In this document: positions 8,230 through 16,825 of the stretch, piece by piece | Layout: every line of letters begins with the position of its first letter | Numbering within the stretch: the first letter of the stretch is position 1 | NCBI GenBank assembly: GCA_002162685.1 | Contig: MAAQ01000002.1 | Span: forward strand, 248,001 to 312,000 | Direction of reading: 5' to 3' | Length of the DNA stretch: 64,000 nt | DNA from: Flavobacteriales bacterium 33_180_T64 | Lineage (GTDB): Bacteria > Bacteroidota > Bacteroidia > Flavobacteriales > Flavobacteriaceae | Made by a program: the position numbers and the translations under genes | The notes under the pieces: generated by a model | Told to the model about the DNA's origin: nothing | Databases searched by the model: none | Seen by the model: the letters and a program-made list of their open reading frames with translations, nothing else

Positions 8230-9034
8230 ACTTATAACAGAAACAGCAGACTACTTAAAATCTGAGGGTTTTGATAATCCTGAAATAGGAATTATTCTTG
8301 GTACCGGACTTGGATTATTAACTAATGAAATTGAAATCATTCAAGAAATTAGTTATAACCATATCCCTAATTTCCCAACAGCTACAGTCGAATTTCATAA
8401 AGGAAAATTAATCTATGGAACCTTAGGAGGCAAAAATATTATTGTCATGCAAGGACGTTTTCACGTTTATGAAGGGTATTCATTACAAGATGTTACGTAT
8501 CCTGTTCGCGTTATGGAAAAATTAGGCATTAAAACCTTACTGGTCTCAAATGCCTCTGGAGCGATTAATCTTAATTTCAAAAAAGGAGAATTAATGTTAA
8601 TTGACGATCATATTAATTTACAAGGGAGTTCTCCATTAGCGTTTAAAGGTGTTGAAAAACTTGGCGAACGTTTTACAGATATGAGTGCGCCATACGATTT
8701 AGAGATAAATGCTAAATTTAAAGCGATTGCCCAAGAGCATAATATTAAATTACATGAAGGTGTATATGCAAGTGTTGTTGGGCCTCAACTAGAAACAAGG
8801 GCCGAATATAAAATGCTTAAAATTATTGGTGCAGATGCAGTTGGGATGAGCACTGTTCCTGAAATTATTGTTGCCAATCATTTAAATTTAAAAACTGCGG
8901 CCATTTCGGTGTTAACCGATGAATGCGATCCTGACAATTTAAAACCTGTTGATATCACTGAGATTATTGCGATGGCTGGAAAAGCTGAACCTGATATGAT
9001 AACGCTTTTTTCAGAATTAATAAAGAGCTTATAA
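8222..9034 (+). CDS. Purine-nucleoside phosphorylase (arsenosugar cluster form)
   Basis: 270-residue trimeric-type PNP/MTAP family enzyme. Motifs: GTGLG near residue 28 (phosphate), FHKGKLIYG, MQGRFHVYEGY, SNASGAIN, GVYASVVGPQLETRAE and GMSTVPEIIVANH. At the base-specificity position the sequence is VLTDECDPDN, with Asp233 where 6-oxopurine PNPs usually have Asn and where MTAP has Asp. This would suit an adenine nucleoside. In the arsenosugar model the enzyme would remove adenine from dimethylarsinoyl-deoxyadenosine and leave an arsenosugar-1-phosphate. The gene overlaps the preceding glycosyltransferase by eight bases. Confidence 0.9.
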   Translation: MIKLITETADYLKSEGFDNPEIGIILGTGLGLLTNEIEIIQEISYNHIPNFPTATVEFHKGKLIYGTLGGKNIIVMQGRFHVYEGYSLQDVTYPVRVMEKLGIKTLLVSNASGAINLNFKKGELMLIDDHINLQGSSPLAFKGVEKLGERFTDMSAPYDLEINAKFKAIAQEHNIKLHEGVYASVVGPQLETRAEYKMLKIIGADAVGMSTVPEIIVANHLNLKTAAISVLTDECDPDNLKPVDITEIIAMAGKAEPDMITLFSELIKSL

Positions 9035-9153
9035 ATAGATTATACTTGAAATGTTCTAATTGGTTTAATCTGGCATAAAAAATTACATCTAAATTTAAAA
9101 AGTAGCGTAAGTACTCCGCTTTAAATTCGTCAAAACTGTAATAAAACTGCCTT

Positions 9154-10269
9154 ATGATTCTAATCTTATTGTTTATTTCAGCTTGCTTCTTAGCCTATAG
9201 TAATGGCGCTAATGATAATTTTAAAGGCGTTGCGACACTCTTCGGAAGCGGAACAACTAATTACAAAAAAGCAATACGTTGGGCTACCATTACTACCTTT
9301 TCGGGATCTGTGGCTGCCATTTTTTTAGCTAACGAATTAGTAAAAAACTTTTCAGGTAAAGGACTCGTTCCAAATGAACTCATAACCATGCCTATATTTG
9401 CAATATCTATTGCTTTTGGCGCTGCTTTAACTGTATTTATAGCTACAAAAATAGGCATGCCAATTTCAACAACGCATAGCTTAGTAGGTGCTTTGTTTGG
9501 TGCAGGAGTTATGGCTGTTGGCTCACAATTTAATTTTGAAAAATTAGGAGGCACGTTTTTAATGCCGTTAATCGTTAGTCCTCTAATGGCTGCTATTGCT
9601 AGTTTTTCGGCCTATTTTATCTTTAGGTATTTTAGAAAGCGATTAGGTGTCACTAAAAAAACAACCCTTAACATTCATGAAAAGCAAACACCTACAATTA
9701 CAGCTTATCAGATGGATAATGTAGTGACATTAAAAACAAAAAAAACAATTGAAGCAACCATTCAAAATAAAATAGAAACTTATGATGGTCAAATTTTAGG
9801 ACTAAGCTCTCAAAAAGTTCTAGATAGCTTACATTATTTAAGTGCTGGCATTGTGAGTTTTGCTCGTGGTTTAAATGACACCCCAAAAATTGTTGGCCTA
9901 CTATTAATTATCAATGCCATAGATATTAAATGGAGTATGATTGTCATCGCTATAGTTATGGCTATTGGAGGATTGCTTAATGCAAAAAAAGTAGGTGTAA
10001 CCATGAGTAAGAAAATAACACCTATGAATTCTGGTCAAGGGTTTACAGCTAACCTTGTTACTGGTTTATTAGTCACAACGGCAAGTATACATGGTTTACC
10101 CGTTTCTACAACACATGTTTCGGTTGGCTCTATATTTGGAATAGGAACCCTTACAAAAAAAGCCGATTATAAAATGATTGGTAAAATATTATTATCTTGG
10201 CTGCTAACACTCCCAATGGCTGCTATTGTTAGTGGTTTATTGTTTAAATTATTAGAGACATTGTCTTAA
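9154..10269 (+). CDS. PiT-family inorganic phosphate transporter
   Basis: 371-residue polytopic inner-membrane permease. Both halves of the PiT signature are present: the N-terminal FLAYSNGANDNFKGVATLFGS with TKIGMPISTTHSLVGALFG, and the C-terminal FARGLNDTPKIVGLLLI with HGLPVSTTHVSVGSIFG. A hydrophilic loop of about 70 residues (around 170-235) separates them. PiT carriers move phosphate, and often arsenate, with protons or sodium, so its place inside the arsenosugar cluster makes sense either for arsenate entry or to supply phosphate for the phosphorylase. A 119-base gap upstream may hold its own promoter. Confidence 0.9.
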   Translation: MILILLFISACFLAYSNGANDNFKGVATLFGSGTTNYKKAIRWATITTFSGSVAAIFLANELVKNFSGKGLVPNELITMPIFAISIAFGAALTVFIATKIGMPISTTHSLVGALFGAGVMAVGSQFNFEKLGGTFLMPLIVSPLMAAIASFSAYFIFRYFRKRLGVTKKTTLNIHEKQTPTITAYQMDNVVTLKTKKTIEATIQNKIETYDGQILGLSSQKVLDSLHYLSAGIVSFARGLNDTPKIVGLLLIINAIDIKWSMIVIAIVMAIGGLLNAKKVGVTMSKKITPMNSGQGFTANLVTGLLVTTASIHGLPVSTTHVSVGSIFGIGTLTKKADYKMIGKILLSWLLTLPMAAIVSGLLFKLLETLS

Positions 10270-10272
10270 TTA

Positions 10273-11166
10273 TTGCCTATCGAAAAATATATTGACATCA
10301 TAAAAAATTCCTATTCTGGATATTGGCACTATCTCAAACAGGAGCTTCTATTTCAAAACCAATGGAATAATTATTTTTATGGATTAATTGCTATCTCAAT
10401 TCTAGTCTGGCTTTTAGAAATCGCATTCCCTTGGCGTAAAAATCAAGCCGTATTTAGAAAAGATTTTTGGCTAGACACCTTTTATATGTTCTTCAATTTT
10501 TTTCTTCTAAATTTAATTGTGCTCATAGCATTGTCTAATAGTACTGCCGAGTTTTTCAATGACACTCTTAAGTTAATTGGTCTTTCTCTTTCTAATTTTC
10601 AATTATTTGATGCTACCGATTTACCAAAATGGTTAGGTTTATTGATTTTCTTTTTTGTTAGTGATTTTGTACAATGGAACACCCATCGTTTATTGCATCG
10701 TATACCTTGGCTTTGGAATTTTCACAAAGTGCATCATAGTGTCAAAGAAATGGGATTTGCAGCGCATTTACGTTATCACTGGATGGAACCTATTGTATAC
10801 AAATCGTTACTTTACATTCCGCTTGCTTTAATTGCAAATTATGGTGCTCAAGACGTCGCAATAGTCTATTTCTTTGCAATTACAATTGGTCATCTCAATC
10901 ATGCCAATCTTGGTTGGGACTATAACATATTAAAATATATATTTAATAATCCGAAGATGCATATTTGGCATCATGCAAAAGAGCTACCTAATCATGTTAG
11001 GTTTGGTGTTAACTACGGACTAACTTTAAGTCTTTGGGATTACATTTTCAAAACAGATTATGTACCGCATAATGGAAGAGATATAGAGCTTGGTTTTGAA
11101 GGTGATGAAAAATTTCCAAAAGATTTTTTACAACAAGAATTATTTCCTCTTAAAACTAAAGATTAA
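10273..11166 (+). CDS. Sterol desaturase / fatty acid hydroxylase family membrane protein
   Basis: 297 residues with several membrane helices and the histidine boxes of the di-iron fatty-acid hydroxylase superfamily: HRLLHR, FHKVHHS, GHLNHANL and HIWHHAKE. The start is TTG at 10273, three bases after the PiT stop; no in-frame ATG occurs until about residue 72, inside the membrane region, so TTG with coupled translation is the sensible choice. Members oxidise or cleave lipids and sterols. In an arsenosugar locus it could modify a lipid carrier, but nothing in the sequence proves that. Confidence 0.85.
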   Translation: MPIEKYIDIIKNSYSGYWHYLKQELLFQNQWNNYFYGLIAISILVWLLEIAFPWRKNQAVFRKDFWLDTFYMFFNFFLLNLIVLIALSNSTAEFFNDTLKLIGLSLSNFQLFDATDLPKWLGLLIFFFVSDFVQWNTHRLLHRIPWLWNFHKVHHSVKEMGFAAHLRYHWMEPIVYKSLLYIPLALIANYGAQDVAIVYFFAITIGHLNHANLGWDYNILKYIFNNPKMHIWHHAKELPNHVRFGVNYGLTLSLWDYIFKTDYVPHNGRDIELGFEGDEKFPKDFLQQELFPLKTKD

Positions 11167-11208
11167 ACGTTTTTCATAAGTATTTATAATAACATAAGAA
11201 CTTAACAA

Positions 11209-12081
11209 ATGCAACATTTTAAATATCTTATTGGCTTAACATTAAGTATAAGTTTATTGACTTGTTCCTCTACAAAACAAGCCTTAGAAAACAATGAAAA
11301 AGCACCTGTAATTGAAGAGGCTATTAACACCCAAGTGGAAGCGGTTATTAAAGTGATCGAGACTGAAAATATTAAAGTTGTAGAAGATGTTAGAATTGAA
11401 AATGATGTACAAACCGATTATGTAACTCTCACAACTTCAATAGATCACTCACTGTGGAACGCATTACTCCAAAAACATGTTTCAAATCAAGGAAACGTAA
11501 GCTATAAAGGATTTAAATCTGATAACACTAAATTCAATTCGTATTTAAAATTACTTTCTGAAAACCCACCTCAAGACTCTTGGACTAGAAATGAGAGACT
11601 AGCGTATTGGATGAATGTTTATAATGCATTTACGGTGAAGTTAATTTTAGATCATTATCCAATTAAAAGTATTAAAGATATTAATAGTCCGTGGAGTTAT
11701 CGTTTTATCAAAATTGACGAAAAATGGCACACACTAAATGATATAGAACACCGAATTATTCGTAAGATGGAGGAACCACGAATTCATTTCGCTCTAGTTT
11801 GTGCTGCTGTATCTTGTCCAAGATTATACAATAAAGCCTTCACCGCAAAAAATCTGGAAGCAGACCTAGACTTACTAACAAGAGAATTTTTAAACGATAA
11901 CTCTAAAAATGAGTTAAATGCAAATACTATTAAACTTTCTAAAATATTCAAATGGTACGGAAGCGATTTTAAAAACAATGGACACTCAGTAATTGATTTT
12001 TTAAATCAATATTCAAAGGTTATTATTTCAGACAAAGCTAAAAAAAGTTACAAAGCTTATAATTGGAATTTAAATGAATAA
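11209..12081 (+). CDS. DUF547 lipoprotein
   Basis: 290 residues. A lipoprotein signal (ISLLTCSST) is followed by a variable acidic linker of about 60 residues and a DUF547 domain: WTRNERLAYWMNVYNAFTVKLI, then HFALVCAAVSCPRLYNKAF, ending in a FKWYGSDF segment. The conserved Cys and His residues recall a transglutaminase or papain-like fold, but function is unknown. The end overlaps the TIGR04283 glycosyltransferase by eight bases. A second DUF547 protein is encoded at 16826-17530. Confidence 0.88.
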   Translation: MQHFKYLIGLTLSISLLTCSSTKQALENNEKAPVIEEAINTQVEAVIKVIETENIKVVEDVRIENDVQTDYVTLTTSIDHSLWNALLQKHVSNQGNVSYKGFKSDNTKFNSYLKLLSENPPQDSWTRNERLAYWMNVYNAFTVKLILDHYPIKSIKDINSPWSYRFIKIDEKWHTLNDIEHRIIRKMEEPRIHFALVCAAVSCPRLYNKAFTAKNLEADLDLLTREFLNDNSKNELNANTIKLSKIFKWYGSDFKNNGHSVIDFLNQYSKVIISDKAKKSYKAYNWNLNE

Positions 12082-12769
12082 GATTTCTATTATAATCCCT
12101 ATACTAAATGAAGCAAAAACTATTGAAAAGCTCCTTTTTCATTTAATCGATCATGCAGCTTTAGAAAATATTTCAGAAATCATTATTGTTGATGGTGGAA
12201 GTACTGATGGAGCTTTAGATCTTATAAAAAAAACAGATTTAAACATCAAGACATTAACCTCTCCAAAGGGACGAGCCAAACAAATGAATATTGGCGTCAA
12301 AGCAGCAACAGGGAATATTTTTTATTTTTTACATGCCGATTCTTTTCCTCCAAACCGTTATGACCAACTCATAATTAATGAAGTAAAAAAAGGCAATCCT
12401 GCTGGTTGTTTTAGAATGCAATTTGATTGCAATCATTGGTGGCTACGCTTAGCGAGCTGGCTCACACAATTTAAATGGCGTGCTTGTCGTGGTGGTGATC
12501 AAAGCCAGTTTATAACGAGAAACGTATTTAATGATATTGGTGGCTATGACGAAAATTATACTATTTACGAAGATAATATTTTAATTAATGCCTTATATGC
12601 ACGAAACGAATTTGTAGTCATTCAGCATAAAATTAAAACCTCAGCACGCTGTTATAAACGCAATGGTATTTGGCGCCTACAATATCATTTCTGGACCATT
12701 TATGTCAAAAAATGGTGTGGTGCAACAGCTGAAGAATTACATACTTATTACAAGAAGCATATTTGTTAA
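12074..12769 (+). CDS. TIGR04283 family arsenosugar biosynthesis glycosyltransferase
   Basis: 231-residue GT2-type transferase. It opens with ISIIIPILNEAKTIEKLL, has the VDGGSTDG nucleotide-binding segment, KGRAKQMNIGVKAA, the metal motif HADSFPP in place of DxD, and a later RGGDQSQFITRNVF acceptor-side segment. The family name comes from its repeated association with arsS/arsM clusters. Likely cytosolic or membrane-associated; donor and acceptor are not defined. It overlaps the DUF547 gene and ends one base before the convergent phosphoesterase gene, leaving no room for a terminator. Confidence 0.9.
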   Translation: MNKISIIIPILNEAKTIEKLLFHLIDHAALENISEIIIVDGGSTDGALDLIKKTDLNIKTLTSPKGRAKQMNIGVKAATGNIFYFLHADSFPPNRYDQLIINEVKKGNPAGCFRMQFDCNHWWLRLASWLTQFKWRACRGGDQSQFITRNVFNDIGGYDENYTIYEDNILINALYARNEFVVIQHKIKTSARCYKRNGIWRLQYHFWTIYVKKWCGATAEELHTYYKKHIC

Positions 12770-13501
12770 TTAATTCCTATTACGTCCTAACTCATTTGGA
12801 TATAAATCTTTCAAAATATCACTTTGAAAAACGTCCTTAGTGTCTAAATTTATGGCAGATAATTTACCTGTAAATGCTGCTCCAGTATCAACATTCCAAA
12901 CATTGATAGCATTCATCGGTTTATCTTTATAAAAATTAATAGTTGGGGTATGACCTATATAAATCTCATAATAGCATTTTAGTCGATTTGGATACACTTC
13001 AGAACCTTTTTTAATACGGCTACCCATAGTCAGTGCCATTTCCCAAAGGGTACGATCAAAATAAAAATTTCGAACATTATATTCATGCTGTACACCATGC
13101 ATTGATGTAAAACCTGCATGAATAAATAATCGATTATTATCATCAATATAATATAAACTCATATCATCAAAAAAGTGAAGATGCTGCTTCTTTTTATCTT
13201 CGGAAAACGACTCATAACTTACCACCGTTTCTTGTCCGCCATGAGCTAGCCAAACAGGCTCTCCTTCTCCAGTTCTTAACCAATCCTCACACCAAATATC
13301 ATGATTCCCTTTAATAAAAATACAATTACAGTGTTCTGAGAGTTCTATTAAATACTGAATAACTTGGGCCGATTCACTCCAACCATCTACATAATCACCT
13401 AAGAAAATAAGTGTGTCATTTTTAGTGATTTTCGCACGTTCTAAAAGTTGAATAAGACCTTTAAGTCCTCCATGAATATCTCCTATGGCAAGTGTTCGCA
13501 T
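12770..13501 (-). CDS. Calcineurin-like metallophosphoesterase (PPP-type)
   Basis: About 243 residues from the ATG at 13501, where the text begins MRTLAIGDIHGG; an upstream ATG at 13522 would add seven residues (MHKGKIS) before the conserved first strand and is less likely. All five phosphoesterase motifs are visible: GDIHG, GDYVDGW, GNHD, HAGF and GHT (IYIGHTPTINF). This pattern is that of serine/threonine phosphatase or ApaH-like bacterial enzymes. It converges head-on with the arsenosugar glycosyltransferase gene. Confidence 0.85.
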   Translation of the reverse strand: MRTLAIGDIHGGLKGLIQLLERAKITKNDTLIFLGDYVDGWSESAQVIQYLIELSEHCNCIFIKGNHDIWCEDWLRTGEGEPVWLAHGGQETVVSYESFSEDKKKQHLHFFDDMSLYYIDDNNRLFIHAGFTSMHGVQHEYNVRNFYFDRTLWEMALTMGSRIKKGSEVYPNRLKCYYEIYIGHTPTINFYKDKPMNAINVWNVDTGAAFTGKLSAINLDTKDVFQSDILKDLYPNELGRNRN

Positions 13502-13570
13502 ACTAATTTTCCCTTTATGCAAATCTAAGATATTCTATAAAAAGGAATACCTCTAAAAATTAAATTTAGA

Positions 13571-14833
13571 TTAAAAATACTGACCTATTCCAAAAACCAA
13601 TCCTTGAGTTGCATCTTTAGTCACTCCGTATCCATAATCAATTCTAAAAATAGCATTAAAAATTTTTTTGTGAATAAATCGCAAGCCAACACCAGGATAT
13701 ACACGAATACTTTCAGGGTCACCAAAATCACCAAAATCACCTCCAGGCATACGCCAACTTCCAGCATCAATAAAGACATTACCTTGCAGTGAAAACGACG
13801 TTTTCTCATAAAGTGTATAACGATACTCCGTATTAAGCACAATAGCTGCTGTCCCTCTATCTATAGTATTACCAACACCTCTTACATTTAGATTATTATC
13901 TACCGAAAACGGAGCAAATGGCGTGTTGTTATTTGTAGCAATTCCTAAACGTAATCGACTTGCCCAATTGCCTTTATTTCCAAAGCGTTTAAAATACTGA
14001 AAATCATTCCAACCAATTAAAAACGCTGGTAATTGTCTTTCATTTCTAGTGGTCACATATTGAAAGTTAAAAATACTTCTAAACCCCTCAACGTATTGAT
14101 AGTCGTAGTTTAAATTATTATACTCATAAATAAACTTATACAACAATTTATGTACCCGTAAATCTTGTGGCACATTGGAATTCGTAGCACCAAATTTATA
14201 TTGATAATCTTCAGTAAAATAATTGAGTCCAAACTCAAAGCGATTATTAAAATTAAGCTGATACAAGCCTAAAATTTCAAAGGATTCATTATTGTATTTA
14301 TAATCTGCAGTTGTTCCATCAAAAAACACAGGTTCTTGTGTCGTCAAATCTTGGTAATTAAGAGCTAAACCTAAGGATCTACTAAACAGATAGGGAGCTC
14401 TAAAATTCACAGCATAAGAACTGTATATATCCTTTTGATAAAAGCCTCCAAAAGTCATATTCTGCCCAAACAAATTAAACTCGTATAAGCCTAAGCGATA
14501 GGCAAATTCATCATCGTTTGTAGTATATACATTTGCTGAAGGAATGATAGTAAAGTTCTCTTCAATAGTATAAAAAACATTATATGCATTAGGATCTTCA
14601 GCAGGAAACACCTGATAATAAGCATGTGCAATAGAAGGCAAGCGTTTTAAAAGTTTAATATCGGCTTCTATAACCATAGAATCGAGCTTTACTCCTGCTT
14701 TAATATTGGATATTTTTTTTACAAATGACGATTTAAGTTTTTTATTGCCTTGAACTTTTAAATCGGCAACAGTATACTCTTGTGCATTAGCTATTGCTGA
14801 AAATAAAATAAGTAAAACGATTAATTGTTTCAT
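13571..14833 (-). CDS. BamA/TamA-like outer membrane protein with one POTRA-like domain
   Basis: 420 residues. A signal peptide ending NAQ is followed by one POTRA-like region (VADLKVQGNKKLKSSFVKKISNIKAG-type, about residues 20-95), then alternating aromatic beta strands to the C-terminus. The end (FGIGQYF) has the terminal aromatic residue expected for barrel insertion, and a GVGLRFIHKKIF strand resembles the Omp85 barrel. It is shorter than BamA and has one POTRA only, so it resembles the small Omp85-like surface antigens. Its substrate is unknown. Upstream lies a 62-base gap with a repeated 8-mer. Confidence 0.78.
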   Translation of the reverse strand: MKQLIVLLILFSAIANAQEYTVADLKVQGNKKLKSSFVKKISNIKAGVKLDSMVIEADIKLLKRLPSIAHAYYQVFPAEDPNAYNVFYTIEENFTIIPSANVYTTNDDEFAYRLGLYEFNLFGQNMTFGGFYQKDIYSSYAVNFRAPYLFSRSLGLALNYQDLTTQEPVFFDGTTADYKYNNESFEILGLYQLNFNNRFEFGLNYFTEDYQYKFGATNSNVPQDLRVHKLLYKFIYEYNNLNYDYQYVEGFRSIFNFQYVTTRNERQLPAFLIGWNDFQYFKRFGNKGNWASRLRLGIATNNNTPFAPFSVDNNLNVRGVGNTIDRGTAAIVLNTEYRYTLYEKTSFSLQGNVFIDAGSWRMPGGDFGDFGDPESIRVYPGVGLRFIHKKIFNAIFRIDYGYGVTKDATQGLVFGIGQYF

Positions 14834-14893
14834 GTGATGGTTATTGCTATATTTTGTCGATCACATGACATTTCCTTACGTCAAATCATGTGA
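14830..14893. repeat. Three copies of an 8-base word TCATGTGA
   Basis: TCATGTGA occurs at 14830-14837 (over the start codon of the barrel gene) and at 14886-14893; its reverse complement TCACATGA is at 14861-14868. The last two form a perfect inverted pair with a 17-base spacer that could make a leader hairpin, or the three words could be sites for a dimeric regulator. Confidence 0.4.
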
Positions 14894-14895
14894 AT

Positions 14896-15894
14896 TTATT
14901 GCGGCTTATAAAATGCTTGAATCAAAGTTTCAACAGGTTTATTTTGGGGTGTAAATCGATTATCTTTTAGACCTCCAGCTTTATCATACGCATGAAACCA
15001 TTTCCAAATAAAACCTCCAGCAAACCATTCTTCATTCCAAAATTCCTCAAATAAGGCTTGTGTCGCATTAGACTGACCTTCAAAGTTTAATGATTTTAGA
15101 GTATGATCACTTTCCCAAGGTTCTTTCCCTGTATAATCTACACTTCTGTAACCATATTCGGTAAATAAAATAGGTTTGTTATACGTTTCTGAAAGCGATT
15201 TAATAATCGTTTTATGCTTCTGCCAACCAACTCTACAGCCTTCAACTGTTGGTGTTTGCTTATTACTCACAGGAAAGTAAGCATCAATACCAATATAATC
15301 TAATGCACTCCAAAAAGGTGTACGTTTAAATTCATCCCAATTAGCCGCATAAGTCAGTTTCCCTTTATATATAGTTTTAATCTCTTTAATTAAATTATGC
15401 CAATATTCAGGGCGTTCTTTTATGAAATTTTCTAATTCTGTTCCAATACAAAAAATTTCAGCTTTTGTATCATGAGCCAATTCGGCATATTCTAAAATAA
15501 ACTCAGAATACGAGTGCTCTAATGTTTTCCAATTTGCTTCATTAGTCATTTTTATATTACCAGTAAACTCACCATGCCAAACCCAAATCTGAGGCTTAAC
15601 CATGATTTTTATGTTCTCTTTTCTCAGTGCTTCAATATACTGCTTAGCACCTGCTCTAGTTTCACCAAACCATTGTCGTTCTGTATTGTGAACAATTTCA
15701 GGGTGCTCTAAATTCTTTATAAACCCAAAAGGCATTATTGCCGTATAGTTGGCTCCAATATTCACAGCTGGCTCAGTATGAGATTCATCAATTGCATCTG
15801 GTGATGCTACAAAACTTAATCCATTAATTTTTTCGGGTTGTGCAGCACATGATGAGAAAACAAAAAGTAAAACTAGAAATCTAAAAATGATCAT
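14896..15894 (-). CDS. GH113-like glycoside hydrolase lipoprotein
   Basis: 332 residues with a lipoprotein signal (VFSSCAAQ). The body is a (beta/alpha)8-like hydrolase: IMVKPQIWVWHGEFTG, then IFCIGTELENFI with a candidate acid/base Glu, YIGIDAYFPVS, and PILFTEYGYRSVDYTG with a candidate nucleophile Glu, ending in GGFIWKWF. This layout matches the GH113 beta-mannanase-like group that is common as lone lipoproteins in Bacteroidota. Natural substrate uncertain. It lies in a minus-strand run of envelope genes. Confidence 0.75.
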   Translation of the reverse strand: MIIFRFLVLLFVFSSCAAQPEKINGLSFVASPDAIDESHTEPAVNIGANYTAIMPFGFIKNLEHPEIVHNTERQWFGETRAGAKQYIEALRKENIKIMVKPQIWVWHGEFTGNIKMTNEANWKTLEHSYSEFILEYAELAHDTKAEIFCIGTELENFIKERPEYWHNLIKEIKTIYKGKLTYAANWDEFKRTPFWSALDYIGIDAYFPVSNKQTPTVEGCRVGWQKHKTIIKSLSETYNKPILFTEYGYRSVDYTGKEPWESDHTLKSLNFEGQSNATQALFEEFWNEEWFAGGFIWKWFHAYDKAGGLKDNRFTPQNKPVETLIQAFYKPQ

Positions 15895-15930
15895 AAATTA
15901 TAATTTAGACTCCTAATTTACAGATAAAGA

Positions 15931-16800
15931 CTAGAATAACGCTCTTAAGCCTATGTTAAAAGTTTGTCCGAGACCTGTATTATTTCCTCTAACAAAATTG
16001 GTATAAAGGGTTTCAATATTTAAAGTTTTGGTCAATTGATACTTTGCTCCTCCTCCAATAGCTGTAAAATCTTGTTCAAAATCGTTACCTGTATCAATAC
16101 GTTGTGAATGTTGTATTAACCCTAAGATTGTAAATTTCTGACTTGGGAAATAGCTTAAGAAGACCCCTGGAGTTAATGACAAACTATTGTTAGCAAAGCT
16201 ATCTTCCTTTTTTCCGAAATGATATTCGGTATTTAGCTCTGTAAATAATTGCCATTTATCACCTGAAAATGTATAATCATAAAAGAATCTATTCTGAAAC
16301 GTGAAGCCTTTTTGGTCTAAAAACACGCCATTTTCAGTCTCATTATCTACCAATGGAATATGAAAAGCGGTTTGAATGGTAAAGTTACTTACACTTTTAA
16401 TTGGGTTAAATTTAATTGCAGGTGCAAAAGAAGTAAATCCTGAACGTGCTGTCCCACTTTCGCCATCAAAAGAAAACACATCTAAAACATCTCTATCATT
16501 AATAACATTTGAACGAAACTCCAGCAGTAACCCAACATTAAAATTAGAATTATCTGACACTCCTGTAAATACATCTACTGTTGATGTAAAAAAAGTTTGA
16601 CGTGGTTCTTTTCCATCAGAAAATGTGCTTTCTGTTTGTGTATAAAGGTTATTAAACCATTTAATATCCCATTGTCCTTTATTTAATAATTTTGAAGGTG
16701 TATATTCTTGAATTACACTTTTTTGGGCTTCTTGATCTTCTTGTGAAAATCCTGAAAATATAAAACTTATTATTGTAATTAATGTGATTATCTTTTTCAT
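15931..16800 (-). CDS. Outer membrane beta-barrel protein (transporter-like)
   Basis: 289 residues with a signal peptide ending SGFSQ and then repeated amphipathic strands with aromatic girdles, such as GQWDIKWFNNLYTQTES, GLLLEFRSNV and IETLYTNFVRG. The C-terminus FNIGLRALF ends in Phe, as barrel proteins do. It resembles the widespread flavobacterial barrels annotated only as transporters or hypothetical OM proteins. It lies 25 bases after the DUF547 gene, so the two are probably in one operon. Confidence 0.65.
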   Translation of the reverse strand: MKKIITLITIISFIFSGFSQEDQEAQKSVIQEYTPSKLLNKGQWDIKWFNNLYTQTESTFSDGKEPRQTFFTSTVDVFTGVSDNSNFNVGLLLEFRSNVINDRDVLDVFSFDGESGTARSGFTSFAPAIKFNPIKSVSNFTIQTAFHIPLVDNETENGVFLDQKGFTFQNRFFYDYTFSGDKWQLFTELNTEYHFGKKEDSFANNSLSLTPGVFLSYFPSQKFTILGLIQHSQRIDTGNDFEQDFTAIGGGAKYQLTKTLNIETLYTNFVRGNNTGLGQTFNIGLRALF

Positions 16801-16825
16801 TGCTTTTATATATTTGACGATTTAT

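Noticed and set aside
9035-9153. Imperfect stem with ATTTAAA/TTTAAAT arms before the PiT gene
   Set aside because: Arms are AT-only with a bulge and there is no U-run; not convincing as terminator or riboswitch.
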